Source: Streptomyces sp. V2I9 (lineage in GTDB: Bacteria > Actinomycetota > Actinomycetes > Streptomycetales > Streptomycetaceae). From it: a stretch of 64,000 nucleotides of DNA. The position numbers and the translations under genes are program-made. The DNA lies in assembly GCF_030817475.1 (NCBI RefSeq), contig NZ_JAUSZJ010000002.1, positions 1,603,501 to 1,667,500 of the forward strand, in the 5' to 3' direction. Of this stretch, positions 50,509 through 60,903 are shown piece after piece. The number at the start of each line of letters is the position of its first letter. The first letter of the stretch is position 1. The notes below the pieces were generated by a model. That model did no database searches and had not been told where the DNA came from. It saw only the letters and a list, made by a program, of their open reading frames with translations.

Positions 50509-51660
50509 TCAGGCGGTGGGCCCCGCCGGGAGGTCCGCCTGCCACGCCGTGAACAGGGGTACGTCGTCGGCTCCGGCCAGCACGACGATGCCGAAGGGCC
50601 GGTCGAAGGCGATGTGCTCCACCCGCTCCGGGCGGGGTGCGGAGCCCATGCGGGGCATGGCGACCACGGTCACGGCCGCGGCCTCCACCCCCTCCTCGGC
50701 GATCTTCAGTACGGCTTCCTGGATCACGTCCGAGATGCGGAGGGGCTCGGGGGAGAGGCCGGTGAAGTCCGCGTGGTCGGTCAGGGCCAGCCGGACGCCG
50801 AGCGCGTCCAGTTGTTCCGTGACCGGCACCCGCGTGCGCAGCGCGAGCCGCGGCAGCCGGACGGCGACCCGGTCGGTGTCCAGCGCAACGCCCTCCCTCC
50901 GGGGCGCCCAGCCCACGGGCAGTACCCGGTCCGCGCCCGCCCCCGGTTCCCCCAGGACGAAACGGACGCGGACCCCGGGGGCGCCGCCCGCCTCCGGGGC
51001 GCAGCGCAGCTCGACGACGTACGCCCCGCCGACCGTCCAGGCATCGGCGAGCGGCACGTTCCTGACCATGGTCGGCACCCGGCCGACCGCGCCCGACGCG
51101 TCGGTGAACGGCCGGTCCCGGGTCAGCCCCCCTTCGAACGGCGTTTCCCAGCGGGCCTGGAGCGCGAGCACGTTGACCAGCGCCAGGAGGGTGTCGTCCG
51201 TGATCTCGAACGGCAGCCGCTCGATCAGACCTCCGGTCGCCCCGCGCACCCAGGCGTCGACGGCCGCCGGGTCCATCGGGTCGCAGCGGACGTCCGGCAG
51301 GGACTCCCGGTACGCGCGGTGGACGGGGACCCGGCTCCAGACGCGGGTGGCCACGCCCAGCGCCCCGGTCCGGGCCACCTCACGGGCCAGCGCCGTGACG
51401 ACCGGCGCCGCCTCCCGGTCCGCGGTGCCGAGGAGGGCCCGCAGTTCGGCCGCGGTGGCTCCGCGCGCACCGGCGGCCACGGCGGTCAGGGCGAGCCACA
51501 GTCCGGCGGGCGAGCAGACGAAGCCGGCGGGCGGCTCTCCGTCCGGGGCCCGGCCGGCCGCGGCGGCCATGCCGTCCCGTATCCAGCGTTCGGCGAGGTG
51601 CTGGATCGCTCCGGTCGTGGGTGCCGTGGATATCGCTCCGGTCGCGGACACGTCGGTCAC
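50509..51660 (-). CDS. Serpin-family protein
   Basis: 383 residues. Serpin features in order: GFVCSPAGLWLALTAVAAGARGATAAEL (helix B/D region), LALVNVLALQARWETPF (strand s6B/s3A area), RISDVIQEAVLKIAEEGVEAAAVTVVAM (hinge with small residues GVEAAAVT), and HIAFDRPFGIVVL...PLFTAWQADLPAGP, the C-terminal serpin signature. The small-residue hinge is compatible with inhibitory loop insertion; the loop itself runs about MPRMGSAPRPERVEH. There is no signal peptide, so a cytoplasmic role is likely. GTG 51660 with GGGGG upstream avoids overlap with the divergent gene. Confidence 0.88.
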   Translation of the reverse strand: MTDVSATGAISTAPTTGAIQHLAERWIRDGMAAAAGRAPDGEPPAGFVCSPAGLWLALTAVAAGARGATAAELRALLGTADREAAPVVTALAREVARTGALGVATRVWSRVPVHRAYRESLPDVRCDPMDPAAVDAWVRGATGGLIERLPFEITDDTLLALVNVLALQARWETPFEGGLTRDRPFTDASGAVGRVPTMVRNVPLADAWTVGGAYVVELRCAPEAGGAPGVRVRFVLGEPGAGADRVLPVGWAPRREGVALDTDRVAVRLPRLALRTRVPVTEQLDALGVRLALTDHADFTGLSPEPLRISDVIQEAVLKIAEEGVEAAAVTVVAMPRMGSAPRPERVEHIAFDRPFGIVVLAGADDVPLFTAWQADLPAGPTA

Positions 51661-51721
51661 TACTGCCCCCTGCACAAGAATGGCGTCGTGGTTCGGCTGC
51701 GCGGCGGCGAGAATGCCGCAC

Positions 51722-52210
51722 ATGACCTGGACCGTAACCCCTGAACGCTTCGACTCCCCCGCCGCGAGCGCCCTGCGCCGGGACTACTACGACGAGGTCG
51801 CGAGCCGCTACTGGCGGCGGCCCGCGACCGCCGAGGAGATCGCGGAGGGGCTCGACGGCGACGGGGCCGACCTGTTGATACCGCCGACCGGACAGTTCGT
51901 CGTCGGCCGGTACGGGGCCGAGGCGGCGGGCTGCGCCGGGCTGGTCCTGACGGAGGCCGCCGAGCCGGGTTCGGCGGAGCTGACGCGGGTGTACGTGCGC
52001 CAGGCGTTCCGGGGCACGGGCGGCGGCGGGGCGCTGCTGGCCGCGGTGGAGGAGGCGGCGCGGGCGTACGGCGTGCGGCTGTTGCGGCTGGACACCCGCC
52101 ACGACCTGGTCGAGGCGCGCGGGCTGTACGCGAAGCACGGCTACCGGGAGGTTCCGTCGTTCCACCGCCGCAATCCGTACGCGGAACGCTGGTTCGCCAA
52201 GGAGCTGTGA
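51722..52210 (+). CDS. GNAT N-acetyltransferase
   Basis: 162 residues. The core is VVGRYGAEAAGCAGLVLTEA, SAELTRVYVRQAFRGTGGGGALLAAVEEAARAYG (acetyl-CoA loop R-G-T-G-G-G) and LRLDTRHDLVEARGLYAKHGYREV. The start ATG 51722 is 61 bases from the divergent serpin start. The substrate is unknown. Confidence 0.87.
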   Translation: MTWTVTPERFDSPAASALRRDYYDEVASRYWRRPATAEEIAEGLDGDGADLLIPPTGQFVVGRYGAEAAGCAGLVLTEAAEPGSAELTRVYVRQAFRGTGGGGALLAAVEEAARAYGVRLLRLDTRHDLVEARGLYAKHGYREVPSFHRRNPYAERWFAKEL

Positions 52211-52264
52211 GCGGACGCTGCGGGCGGGACGCGCGGTGGTGGCGGGGGCGTCCGGGTGACCGGG

Positions 52265-54358
52265 TCAGTCGCGTCGTTCGCGTTCTGCCTGCTCCGCGCG
52301 TTCGTCGTGGCGCAGATGGGCCTCGTGGTCGCGGGGAGGAGCCGGGGAGTGCGGGCGTTCCCCGCTCGACCCGCTGACCTCGGCGGTCAGCTCTCTGACG
52401 AGGGCCGTCAGGTCGGTGGGCCGCTCGGGGCCCCACCAGTCGCCCAGGAGTTCGGCGAGGGAGTCCTCGCGGGCCTGCGAGAGCCGGACGACGGCCTCGC
52501 CGCCCGCTTCGGTGAGGACCATCTGGAGGCCCTCCCGGCGGACCAGTCCGCGTTCCTCGATCTGCCGGGCCGCGTCGGTGACCACGTGGAGCGGTACGGG
52601 AGTGGTCTCCGCGAGGCGGGAGGGTTCGACCATGCCGTGCCGTCTGATCCGCAGCAGCAGCCAGCCGGCGGCGGGCAGCAGGTCGTACCCGGCTCGCGCG
52701 GTGATCTTCTCGTAGATCTCGCGGCGCCCCTCCCGCGTGGCGAGCACCGACAGGGCGCGGGCGCACTCGTCGTACGAGGAGCGCTCGACGGGGTTGGAGG
52801 CGAGGGTCTGGCTGGTGTCGGGGGCGGTCACGGCACCCCGGAGCCTGTCCTCGCGGAGGAACCAGGCGAGGACGAAGGCCACCAGGACGACCGGGGCGGC
52901 GTACAGGAAGACGTCCGTGATGGAGGTGGAGTACGCGCTCAGCACGGACGGCCGCAGGCCGGCGGGGAGCTGCCCGATGGCCCGTGGGTCGGCGGCCAGC
53001 CGCCCCGCGTCGACGCCCGGCGGCAGCGGCTGCCCGGCGAGCGCGTCCGTCAGCCGGCCGGTCAGCCGGTTGGTGAAGACGGTCCCGAAGACGGCCACAC
53101 CGAACGCGGCGCCGATGGACCGGAAGAACGTCGCGCCGGAGGTGGCGACCCCCAGGTCCTGGTAGGAGACGGCGTTCTGGGCGGCCAGCACGAGCACCTG
53201 CATGACCAGGCCGAGGCCGGCGCCGAAGACGAAGAAGTAGACGCTCATCAGCCAGGTGGAGCTGTTCTCGTCGAGGCGGTGGAGCAGCAGCAGACCGACG
53301 GCGGTGAGGGCGGTGCCGACGACCGGGAAGACCTTCCAGCGTCCGGTCCGGCTGACGATCTGGCCGGAACCGGTCGACGTGATCAGCAGGCCGAACACCA
53401 TCGGCAGCATGTGCACGCCGGACATCGTCGGGGTGATGTCGTGGACCACCTGGAGGAAGGTCGGCAGGTAGGTCATGGCGCCGAACATGGCGAAGCCGAT
53501 GACGAAGCTGATCACGGCGACGAGCGTGAAGGTCCTGATCCGGAACAGCTTCAGCGGGAGTACGGGTTCGACCGCGCGCCGTTCGACGGCGATGAAGGCC
53601 ACGAGCAGGACGGCGGCGAGGACGGCGAGACCGATGATCTGCGGGGAGCCCCAGGCCCAGGTCGTACCGCCGAGGGAGGCGGCGAGGACCAGGCTGGTGG
53701 CGACGGCCGCGATGAGGAAGGTGCCGAGGTAGTCGATGACGTGCTTCTCGCGGCGGGCCGGGATGTCCAGGAAGGCCGCGATGACGACGAGGGCGACGAC
53801 GCCGATCGGCAGGTTGATGTAGAAGACCCAGCGCCAGCTGAGGTGCTCGGTGAAGATGCCGCCGAGGAGCGGCCCCAGGACGCTGGTCACGCCGAAGACC
53901 GCGCCGAAGAGTCCTTGGTACCTGCCGCGTTCGCGCGGGGTGACGAGGTCGCCGACGATCGCCATCGACAGCACCATGAGCCCGCCGCCGCCGAGCCCTT
54001 GGAGGGCCCGGAAGCCGATGAGCTGGGGCATGTTCTGGGCGACGCCGCAGAGCGCCGAGCCGATCAGGAAGATCACGATCGCGGTCTGGAAGAGCTTCTT
54101 GCGGCCGTACTGGTCGCCGAGCTTGCCCCAGAGCGGGGTGGCCGCGGTGGCGGCCAGCAGATAGGCGGTCACCACCCAGGACAGATGGTCGAGCCCGCCC
54201 AGCTCGCTGACGATCGTCGGGAGCGCCGTGGAGACGATGGTCTGATCGAGTGCCGCGAGCAGCATGCCGAGGAGCAGTGCTCCGATCGCCACGAGGACCC
54301 CCCGGCGGGACTGTCCCTCACCGGGGGCCGGAGGCGGCGGGCTCAGCTGCTGGGCCAT
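52265..54358 (-). CDS. 14-helix MFS drug exporter fused to a MarR-like winged helix
   Basis: 697 residues. Residues 1 to about 500 form a DHA2-type exporter: LAALDQTIVSTALPTIVSELGG (helix 1), GKLGDQYGRKKLFQ (motif A), AVFGVTSVLGPLLGG (motif C). From about residue 525 a soluble domain follows: CARALSVLATREGRREIYEKITARAGYDLLPAAGWLLLRI, then SRLAETTPVPLHVVTDAARQIEERGLVRREG, a MarR-type winged helix with LTEAGGEAV in the wing. DHA2 exporters normally end near 500-550 residues. The start ATG 54358 has GAGGAG 9-10 bases upstream. The fusion suggests a membrane-tethered sensor or regulator; that is inference. Confidence 0.88.
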   Translation of the reverse strand: MAQQLSPPPPAPGEGQSRRGVLVAIGALLLGMLLAALDQTIVSTALPTIVSELGGLDHLSWVVTAYLLAATAATPLWGKLGDQYGRKKLFQTAIVIFLIGSALCGVAQNMPQLIGFRALQGLGGGGLMVLSMAIVGDLVTPRERGRYQGLFGAVFGVTSVLGPLLGGIFTEHLSWRWVFYINLPIGVVALVVIAAFLDIPARREKHVIDYLGTFLIAAVATSLVLAASLGGTTWAWGSPQIIGLAVLAAVLLVAFIAVERRAVEPVLPLKLFRIRTFTLVAVISFVIGFAMFGAMTYLPTFLQVVHDITPTMSGVHMLPMVFGLLITSTGSGQIVSRTGRWKVFPVVGTALTAVGLLLLHRLDENSSTWLMSVYFFVFGAGLGLVMQVLVLAAQNAVSYQDLGVATSGATFFRSIGAAFGVAVFGTVFTNRLTGRLTDALAGQPLPPGVDAGRLAADPRAIGQLPAGLRPSVLSAYSTSITDVFLYAAPVVLVAFVLAWFLREDRLRGAVTAPDTSQTLASNPVERSSYDECARALSVLATREGRREIYEKITARAGYDLLPAAGWLLLRIRRHGMVEPSRLAETTPVPLHVVTDAARQIEERGLVRREGLQMVLTEAGGEAVVRLSQAREDSLAELLGDWWGPERPTDLTALVRELTAEVSGSSGERPHSPAPPRDHEAHLRHDERAEQAERERRD

Positions 54359-54547
54359 GGGCGTCGTCTCCTCGATCCGCTGGATGCACCGATCCGCTAC
54401 ACACCCATCCTGAACGTTTCGCCCTGTTATGGCCTGCCGAGGGTGGATCGCGCCCCGTCCCTCACCCCGCGATACCCCCGGTGGGCCGTTGGGCTTCCCC
54501 GGAGCGGGCTGCATAATCGCAGGCAGTTCAAGGGGAGGGGACCCACG

Positions 54548-55762
54548 ATGACCGGACACGCATGCCCGGAGTGCGGAAGACGGACGGCCGGGGAGCCCGG
54601 CACGGAGCACCGGATGCCGTGCCGGTGCGGGACGGACGCGGGTCCGGCCCGGCCCACGCGGGACGAGCAGCGCGCGGCCCATGAGGACCACCGCGCGGCG
54701 CGCACGGCGGAGATCGCGGCGGCCGAGGACTTCGACCCGCTGCGCATCCGCCCGTACGTCACCCTGACGGACGCCGGCACGAACTCCGAGGAATCCGGGG
54801 CGTTCGGTTCCGCTGAAGCTGCCGCCGGGGCGTACGGGGACGGCGGGGGCTACGGAGTCGCCGGGGCTCACGGGGCCTCCGGGGTGACCGAGCCGTACGG
54901 GGGCGCCGAGGGCCACGGGACCCCCAGCCCCTTCGCGGCGTACGAGGCATTCGGGGCATACGGCCCCGGCTCGCCGGAGCCGGGCGGCGGTGAGCCGGCA
55001 TCCCCCCTGGACGCGCCGGGAGCGGCGACGACCATGCCGCTGCACCTGACGGGCGGCCCGGACCGGGGTGCGAGCGCCGGCCCGGCCTCCGTCTCCGGCC
55101 CCGACCCCGTACAGCCGCGCCGCAGACGCCCCTTCGTCGCCCTCGCGGCGGGTGCGGCGGTGGCGGCGGTGGTCGGTACGGCGGCCTTCGCCGGCGGGCT
55201 GTTCGGCGGTGCCGACGACAGCGCGGACGAGGCGCTGCCGGAGATCACCACGAGCGCGCCGGACACCGGCGACGAGCCGGCCGCGTCGGTCGCCCCGTCC
55301 CCGTCCGGTACGGCCGCTCCGTCCCGGACGCCGCCCGCGTCGGCCACCCCCTCCGCCTCGCCCTCGGCCTCCGCCTCCCCGACACAGAGCAAGAAGCCCA
55401 CGCCGGCCGCCTCGGCCTCCGCCTCCGTGCCACCGGGGGCGAGCGCGTCCCCCGCCCCGGACGGCGGCCCCCCGGCCCGGACCCCGACGGCCGAGCCGCC
55501 GCCCGCGGCGATCGCCGGCGCGACACTGCGCCCTGGCGACCAGGGACCGCAGGTCGCCGAGTTGCAGAACCGGCTCCGGGAGATCGGGCCATGGCTCTAC
55601 TCGGGACCGTCCGACGGGAACTACACCGACCGCGTGGCGTACTCCGTGGCGTTCTACCAGTCGTACATGGATGTCCAGGGCGACCCGACGGGCGTCTACG
55701 GCCCGAACACCCGGCGCCTGCTGGAAGGGCAGACCAGCGGACACGGGCGCGGCAGCCACTGA
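54548..55762 (+). CDS. Membrane protein with N-terminal zinc ribbon and C-terminal peptidoglycan-binding domain
   Basis: 404 residues. A small zinc ribbon (CPECGRRT...CRCG, 6-28) is followed by a Gly/Ala/Tyr-rich region, one membrane helix (RRRRPFVALAAGAAVAAVVGTAAFAGGLF, about 195-222), a long Ser/Ala/Pro/Thr wall-spanning stalk (about 230-335) and a PG_binding_1 domain (LRPGDQGPQVAELQNRLREIG...DRVAYSVAFYQSYM...GVYGPNTRRLLE). The topology places the ribbon inside and the domain in the wall. ATG 54548 follows AGGGGAGGGG. The function is unknown; signalling or anchoring is possible. Confidence 0.85.
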   Translation: MTGHACPECGRRTAGEPGTEHRMPCRCGTDAGPARPTRDEQRAAHEDHRAARTAEIAAAEDFDPLRIRPYVTLTDAGTNSEESGAFGSAEAAAGAYGDGGGYGVAGAHGASGVTEPYGGAEGHGTPSPFAAYEAFGAYGPGSPEPGGGEPASPLDAPGAATTMPLHLTGGPDRGASAGPASVSGPDPVQPRRRRPFVALAAGAAVAAVVGTAAFAGGLFGGADDSADEALPEITTSAPDTGDEPAASVAPSPSGTAAPSRTPPASATPSASPSASASPTQSKKPTPAASASASVPPGASASPAPDGGPPARTPTAEPPPAAIAGATLRPGDQGPQVAELQNRLREIGPWLYSGPSDGNYTDRVAYSVAFYQSYMDVQGDPTGVYGPNTRRLLEGQTSGHGRGSH

Positions 55763-55865
55763 ACCCGCTCCCCGATCCCCTCGCTCCCCGCCCTCGCACC
55801 GGGCTCGGGGCGGGGGGATTGGCATTCCGGCCCCGGTTTTTGTATCGTGATGGAACAAAGTAGCT

Positions 55866-55895
55866 CCCGCCCGCACTCCCTGACCGGCGGGCGGG
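55866..55895. terminator. Hairpin terminator
   Basis: CCCGCCCGC pairs with GCGGGCGGG over a 12-base loop, about 100 bases after the zinc-ribbon protein's stop. The rest of 55763-56045 shows no further gene. Confidence 0.5.
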
Positions 55896-56045
55896 GGTTG
55901 CTCTGTCACCGCACGGCGTACCGCACACCTCGCCCCAGAGGCGCGGTCCTCCGTACGCCCCCCACCACCACAGCCCGCGCACCTCCGCGACGTACCGCGA
56001 CACCTCGGGCTCGATCGCACCCCTCCCCGCGTTCTGGAGCAGCCG

Positions 56046-56708
56046 ATGCCGGCCACCGTCCTCACCGCTCACGCCCTCCTGCTCGACATGGACGGCACCC
56101 TCGTGAACTCGGACGCGGTGGTGGAGCGCTGCTGGCGGCGCTGGGCGGTCGACCACGGGCTGGACCCGGAGGAGGCGCTCACCGTGGTGCACGGCCGCCA
56201 GGGGTACGCCACGATGGCCGTCCTGCTCCCGGACCGGCCGATGGAGGAGAACTACGCGGACAACCGGGTGATGCTCGCCCGGGAGACGGCCGACGTCGAG
56301 GGCGTCGTACCGATCGGCGGGGCGGCCGCGTTCATGACCGCGATCGCCGGCCTTCCGCACGCGCTGGTGACCTCCGCCGACTCCGCGCTCGCGTCGGCCC
56401 GGATGGGCGCCGCCGCCCTGCCGATGCCCGCCGTCCGCGTCACCGCCGAGCAGGTCTCCGCCAGCAAGCCGGACCCCGAGGGCTTCCTGAAGGGCGCGGC
56501 GGAACTGGGCTTCGGCGCGGCGGAGTGCGTCGTGTTCGAGGACTCCGAGGCTGGCATCGCGGCGGGCCGGGCGGCGGGCATGCGCGTCGTGGGCGTCGGC
56601 CCGCGCGCCGCGTCCCTCGCTCCGGACGCCCACGTGGAGGACCTGACGCAGGTACGCGTGGAGGCGGCCGAGGACGGCACGATCCGCCTGCACATCGACG
56701 AGCGGTAA
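56046..56708 (+). CDS. HAD-family sugar-phosphatase-like hydrolase
   Basis: 220 residues of the HAD-IA type. Motif I is LLLDMDGTLVNSD (nucleophile and acid Asp), motif II is LVTSADSALA (Thr/Ser), motif III is SASKPDPEGF (Lys) and motif IV is VVFEDSEAGIAAG (acidic pair). The helical cap holds GRQGYATMAVLLPDRP. Such enzymes dephosphorylate sugar phosphates or phosphoglycolate. ATG 56046 follows TGGAG. A T-tailed terminator follows closely, so it is probably monocistronic. Confidence 0.9.
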   Translation: MPATVLTAHALLLDMDGTLVNSDAVVERCWRRWAVDHGLDPEEALTVVHGRQGYATMAVLLPDRPMEENYADNRVMLARETADVEGVVPIGGAAAFMTAIAGLPHALVTSADSALASARMGAAALPMPAVRVTAEQVSASKPDPEGFLKGAAELGFGAAECVVFEDSEAGIAAGRAAGMRVVGVGPRAASLAPDAHVEDLTQVRVEAAEDGTIRLHIDER

Positions 56709-56726
56709 CCCGCCGCACCAGCCGCG

Positions 56727-56763
56727 AGCCCCTGCCCCGGACCACCGGGCCAGGGGCTTTTTC
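56727..56763 (+). terminator. Rho-independent terminator with T-run
   Basis: AGCCCCTGCCCCGG and CCGGGCCAGGGGCT pair (13 of 14 positions) over the loop ACCA and are followed by TTTTT. It is the only terminator in the window with a full T-run. Confidence 0.85.
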
Positions 56764-57277
56764 GTACGTCCGGCTCCACCGGGGCGAACAGCCGCACCGC
56801 ACCCGCCTCCACGGATGCGCCGCCACCGGGCGGTCCGCCCACGGACGCCGAGCACCGCCTGCACCCCTGCCCACGAACGCCGGGCCACCGCCTGCACCTT
56901 GCCCACGAACGTCCCCGGGCGGAGCGACCGGACCCGACCCGGCCGGGACCGATCGAGGCCGGGCCGCAACGCGCCCGACGCCCCGCTCCGCACGGCCCCC
57001 GGCGGCCACTGGACTCCACCGGCACACCCGAGGGGGCGCGAACCGGTGCGGCGAGCGCCCCACCGACCGTCAGAATCGGCCGAAAGAAGGCCCGATGACG
57101 GTTTCGCGCGCCCAAACGATTCATCACTCCCCTCGCACACCCCTTGATGTGATGTGCACATGTCGCCACCCTGTTACCTGACGCCCACCCCACAGAAACC
57201 TGGCGTCGCCACGATGGCCGGGCTCGTCCGATCGTCCGATCGCCCGTCCACGCACCCCCCACATCAAGGGAGTTCGC
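56764..57277. other. 514-base intergenic region with a 32-bp repeat and a palindrome
   Basis: No gene is supported here. Two 32-bp tandem copies (56837-56868 and 56869-56900, four mismatches or so) plus a partial third (GCCCACGAACG) are present. Closer to the HNH gene lies ATGTGCACAT (57152-57161), a perfect 10-bp palindrome preceded by TTGATG, within a more A/T-rich stretch that probably contains that gene's promoter. Confidence 0.6.
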
Positions 57278-57922
57278 ATGTCCGGAATCTACGCGCGTCG
57301 CCTCTCCGTCGTCTCCGCCACCGCCGCACTCGCCGCCGTCTCGGCCCTGTTCACCGCCCCGAGCGCCCAGGCCGCCATGCCCACCCCGGTCAGCGCGGCG
57401 ACCGCCCGTACCTACCTCGGCCAGCTCCCCGTGGGCGCGGAGGGCTCGTCCACCGGCTACAGCCGTGACAAGTTCCCGCACTGGATCACCCAGTCGGGGG
57501 CGTGCAACACCCGCGAGGTCGTGCTCAAGCGCGACGGCACCAACGTCCAGCAGGACTCCTCCTGTGCTGCGGTCAGCGGCAGTTGGTACTCCCCCTACGA
57601 CGGCGCGACCTGGAGGGCGGCGTCCGACGTGGACATCGACCACATGGTTCCGCTGGCCGAGGCCTGGCGCTCCGGCGCGAGCAGCTGGACCACCGCCCAG
57701 CGCCAGGCGTTCGCCAACGACCTGACCCGCCCTCAGCTCATCGCGGTCACGGACAACGTGAACCAGGCGAAGGGCGACCAGGACCCGGCCGAGTGGATGC
57801 CGCCGAGCTCCTCGTACAAGTGCACCTATGTCCGCGCCTGGGTCCACGTCAAGAAGCAGTACAACCTGAGCGTGGACTCCGCCGAGAAGAGCGCCCTGCA
57901 GTCGGCCCTGAACGGCTGCTGA
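57278..57922 (+). CDS. Secreted HNH endonuclease-family protein
   Basis: 214 residues. Signal peptide MSGIYARRLSVVSATAALAAVSALFTAPSAQAA. The nuclease core is DVDIDHMVPLAEAW (the D-H-M variant of the ββα-metal site), followed by ANDLTRPQLIAVTDNVNQAKGDQDPAEWMP with the conserved Asn/Lys/Asp positions. Four Cys (CNTREV, SSCAAV, YKCTY, LNGC-end) suit disulfides outside the cell. The likely role is degrading extracellular DNA. ATG 57278 follows AAGGGAG. Confidence 0.9.
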   Translation: MSGIYARRLSVVSATAALAAVSALFTAPSAQAAMPTPVSAATARTYLGQLPVGAEGSSTGYSRDKFPHWITQSGACNTREVVLKRDGTNVQQDSSCAAVSGSWYSPYDGATWRAASDVDIDHMVPLAEAWRSGASSWTTAQRQAFANDLTRPQLIAVTDNVNQAKGDQDPAEWMPPSSSYKCTYVRAWVHVKKQYNLSVDSAEKSALQSALNGC

Positions 57923-57956
57923 CCGGCCCACCGTGAAGCGCGGTGCGCGGTCCCGT

Positions 57957-58038
57957 CCGACCGCGCACCTCCGCCGGCCCCGCCGCTCCGCCGACCGCGC
58001 ACCTCCGCCGGCCCCGCCGCTCCGCCGACCGCGCGCCT
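57957..58038. repeat. 34-bp tandem repeat, 2.4 copies
   Basis: Two identical 34-bp units (57957-57990 and 57991-58024) and a partial third lie just after the HNH stop. The unit begins CCGACCGCGCACCTCC. It lies within the 273 bases before the second PhoD gene and makes spurious long open frames there. Confidence 0.9.
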
Positions 58039-58196
58039 CGGCTGCCCTCTCCCCTCCGAGGGCAGCGAGGCCACCGCCCGCCGGGTACCGCTGCCGGACA
58101 CCGTCCGCAGCCGTCCCCGCCGGGACCCGTGCGCCCTCCCCTCGCGTTCTGTACGTTACGGAGCCCATCCGTGACGGCATCGCGAGGAGACACCAC

Positions 58197-60095
<1,899 letters not shown>

Positions 60096-60180
60096 AGTTG
60101 CAAGCACTGCCCGGGTCTGCCTAATCTCGGGCTCCCGGCCGGTTCCCGTCCCCCCCTACGAGCGAAGGAGCACACCCCCC

Positions 60181-60630
60181 ATGCTCATCCGCTTGAACCA
60201 CGCCCAGCCCTACGTCCTCAGCCTCTTCCGCTTCGTCATCGGCCTGTTGTTCGCCATCCACGGCGCCGCCAAGCTCTTCGGGGTGTTCGGCGGCAACCAG
60301 GCGGAGACCGGCGCATGGCCCGGCTGGTACGCCGCCGTGATCCAGCTGGTCTGCGGCTCCCTGGTCGCCCTCGGCCTCGGCACCCGCGCCGCGGCCTTCC
60401 TCGCCTCGGGCTCGATGGCCTACGCGTACTTCATGGTGCACCAGCCCGAGGCGCTCCTGCCGATCGAGAACGGCGGCGAGCCGTCGGCGCTGTTCTGCTG
60501 GGCGTTCCTGCTGTTCGTCTTCACCGGACCGGGAGCGGTCGCCCTGGACCGCTTCTTCGGCTCGCGGAGCACGGCGGCCGGGACCGGTGCAGCCTCTCGC
60601 CGCGACCGGGCCCCGGCCGTCTCCGTCTGA
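60181..60630 (+). CDS. DoxX-family membrane protein
   Basis: 149 residues with four membrane helices: YVLSLFRFVIGLLFAIHGAAKLFG, WYAAVIQLVCGSLVALGLGTRAAAFLASGSMAYAYFMVH, and LFCWAFLLFVFTGPGAVALDRFF. R-x-x-x-G...G-x-x-K-L-F is the family's first-helix pattern. DoxX proteins are linked to redox and thiol stress in actinobacteria. ATG 60181 follows AAGGAG at a slightly long 11 bases. Confidence 0.88.
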   Translation: MLIRLNHAQPYVLSLFRFVIGLLFAIHGAAKLFGVFGGNQAETGAWPGWYAAVIQLVCGSLVALGLGTRAAAFLASGSMAYAYFMVHQPEALLPIENGGEPSALFCWAFLLFVFTGPGAVALDRFFGSRSTAAGTGAASRRDRAPAVSV

Positions 60631-60748
60631 CCGGCCGCCCGGCGGACCGGACGCCCGGACCACCCGAACGTGCGCGGCAACCCGCGCCCCGCGCCGCAGA
60701 GGTACGGGGTGCGGGAATCCGCCGTACACCGCCTCGTCGCGGGCATAC

Positions 60749-60782
60749 GCCGTTCCCCGGATGCGGCGGCCAGGGGAACGGC
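60749..60782. terminator. Hairpin terminator between convergent genes
   Basis: GCCGTTCCCC pairs with GGGGAACGGC (10 bp) over a 14-base loop, between doxX and the SOD-like gene. The rest of the 273-base gap has no gene. Confidence 0.6.
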
Positions 60783-60903
60783 CGTCCGCCATCGGCGGCA
60801 CGGGCACGGGCAACCCGGCAGTGTCGGTCCGGGTGCCTCGGCCCGGCAGCGTCAGTCCGGCCGCGGCCGGCAGGTCACCCGTGGCCGGGGCGGGGTGGTC
60901 CGG

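Noticed and set aside
54359..56065. A 1266-codon minus-strand frame joining the MFS-MarR gene to upstream sequence
   Set aside because: The upstream part is antisense to the zinc-ribbon/peptidoglycan-binding gene, and the exporter has its own RBS and ATG at 54358.
56764..57277. Short Arg/Pro-rich open frames between the HAD and HNH genes
   Set aside because: They lack ribosome-binding sites, contain the 32-bp repeat and resemble random frames in high-G/C DNA.
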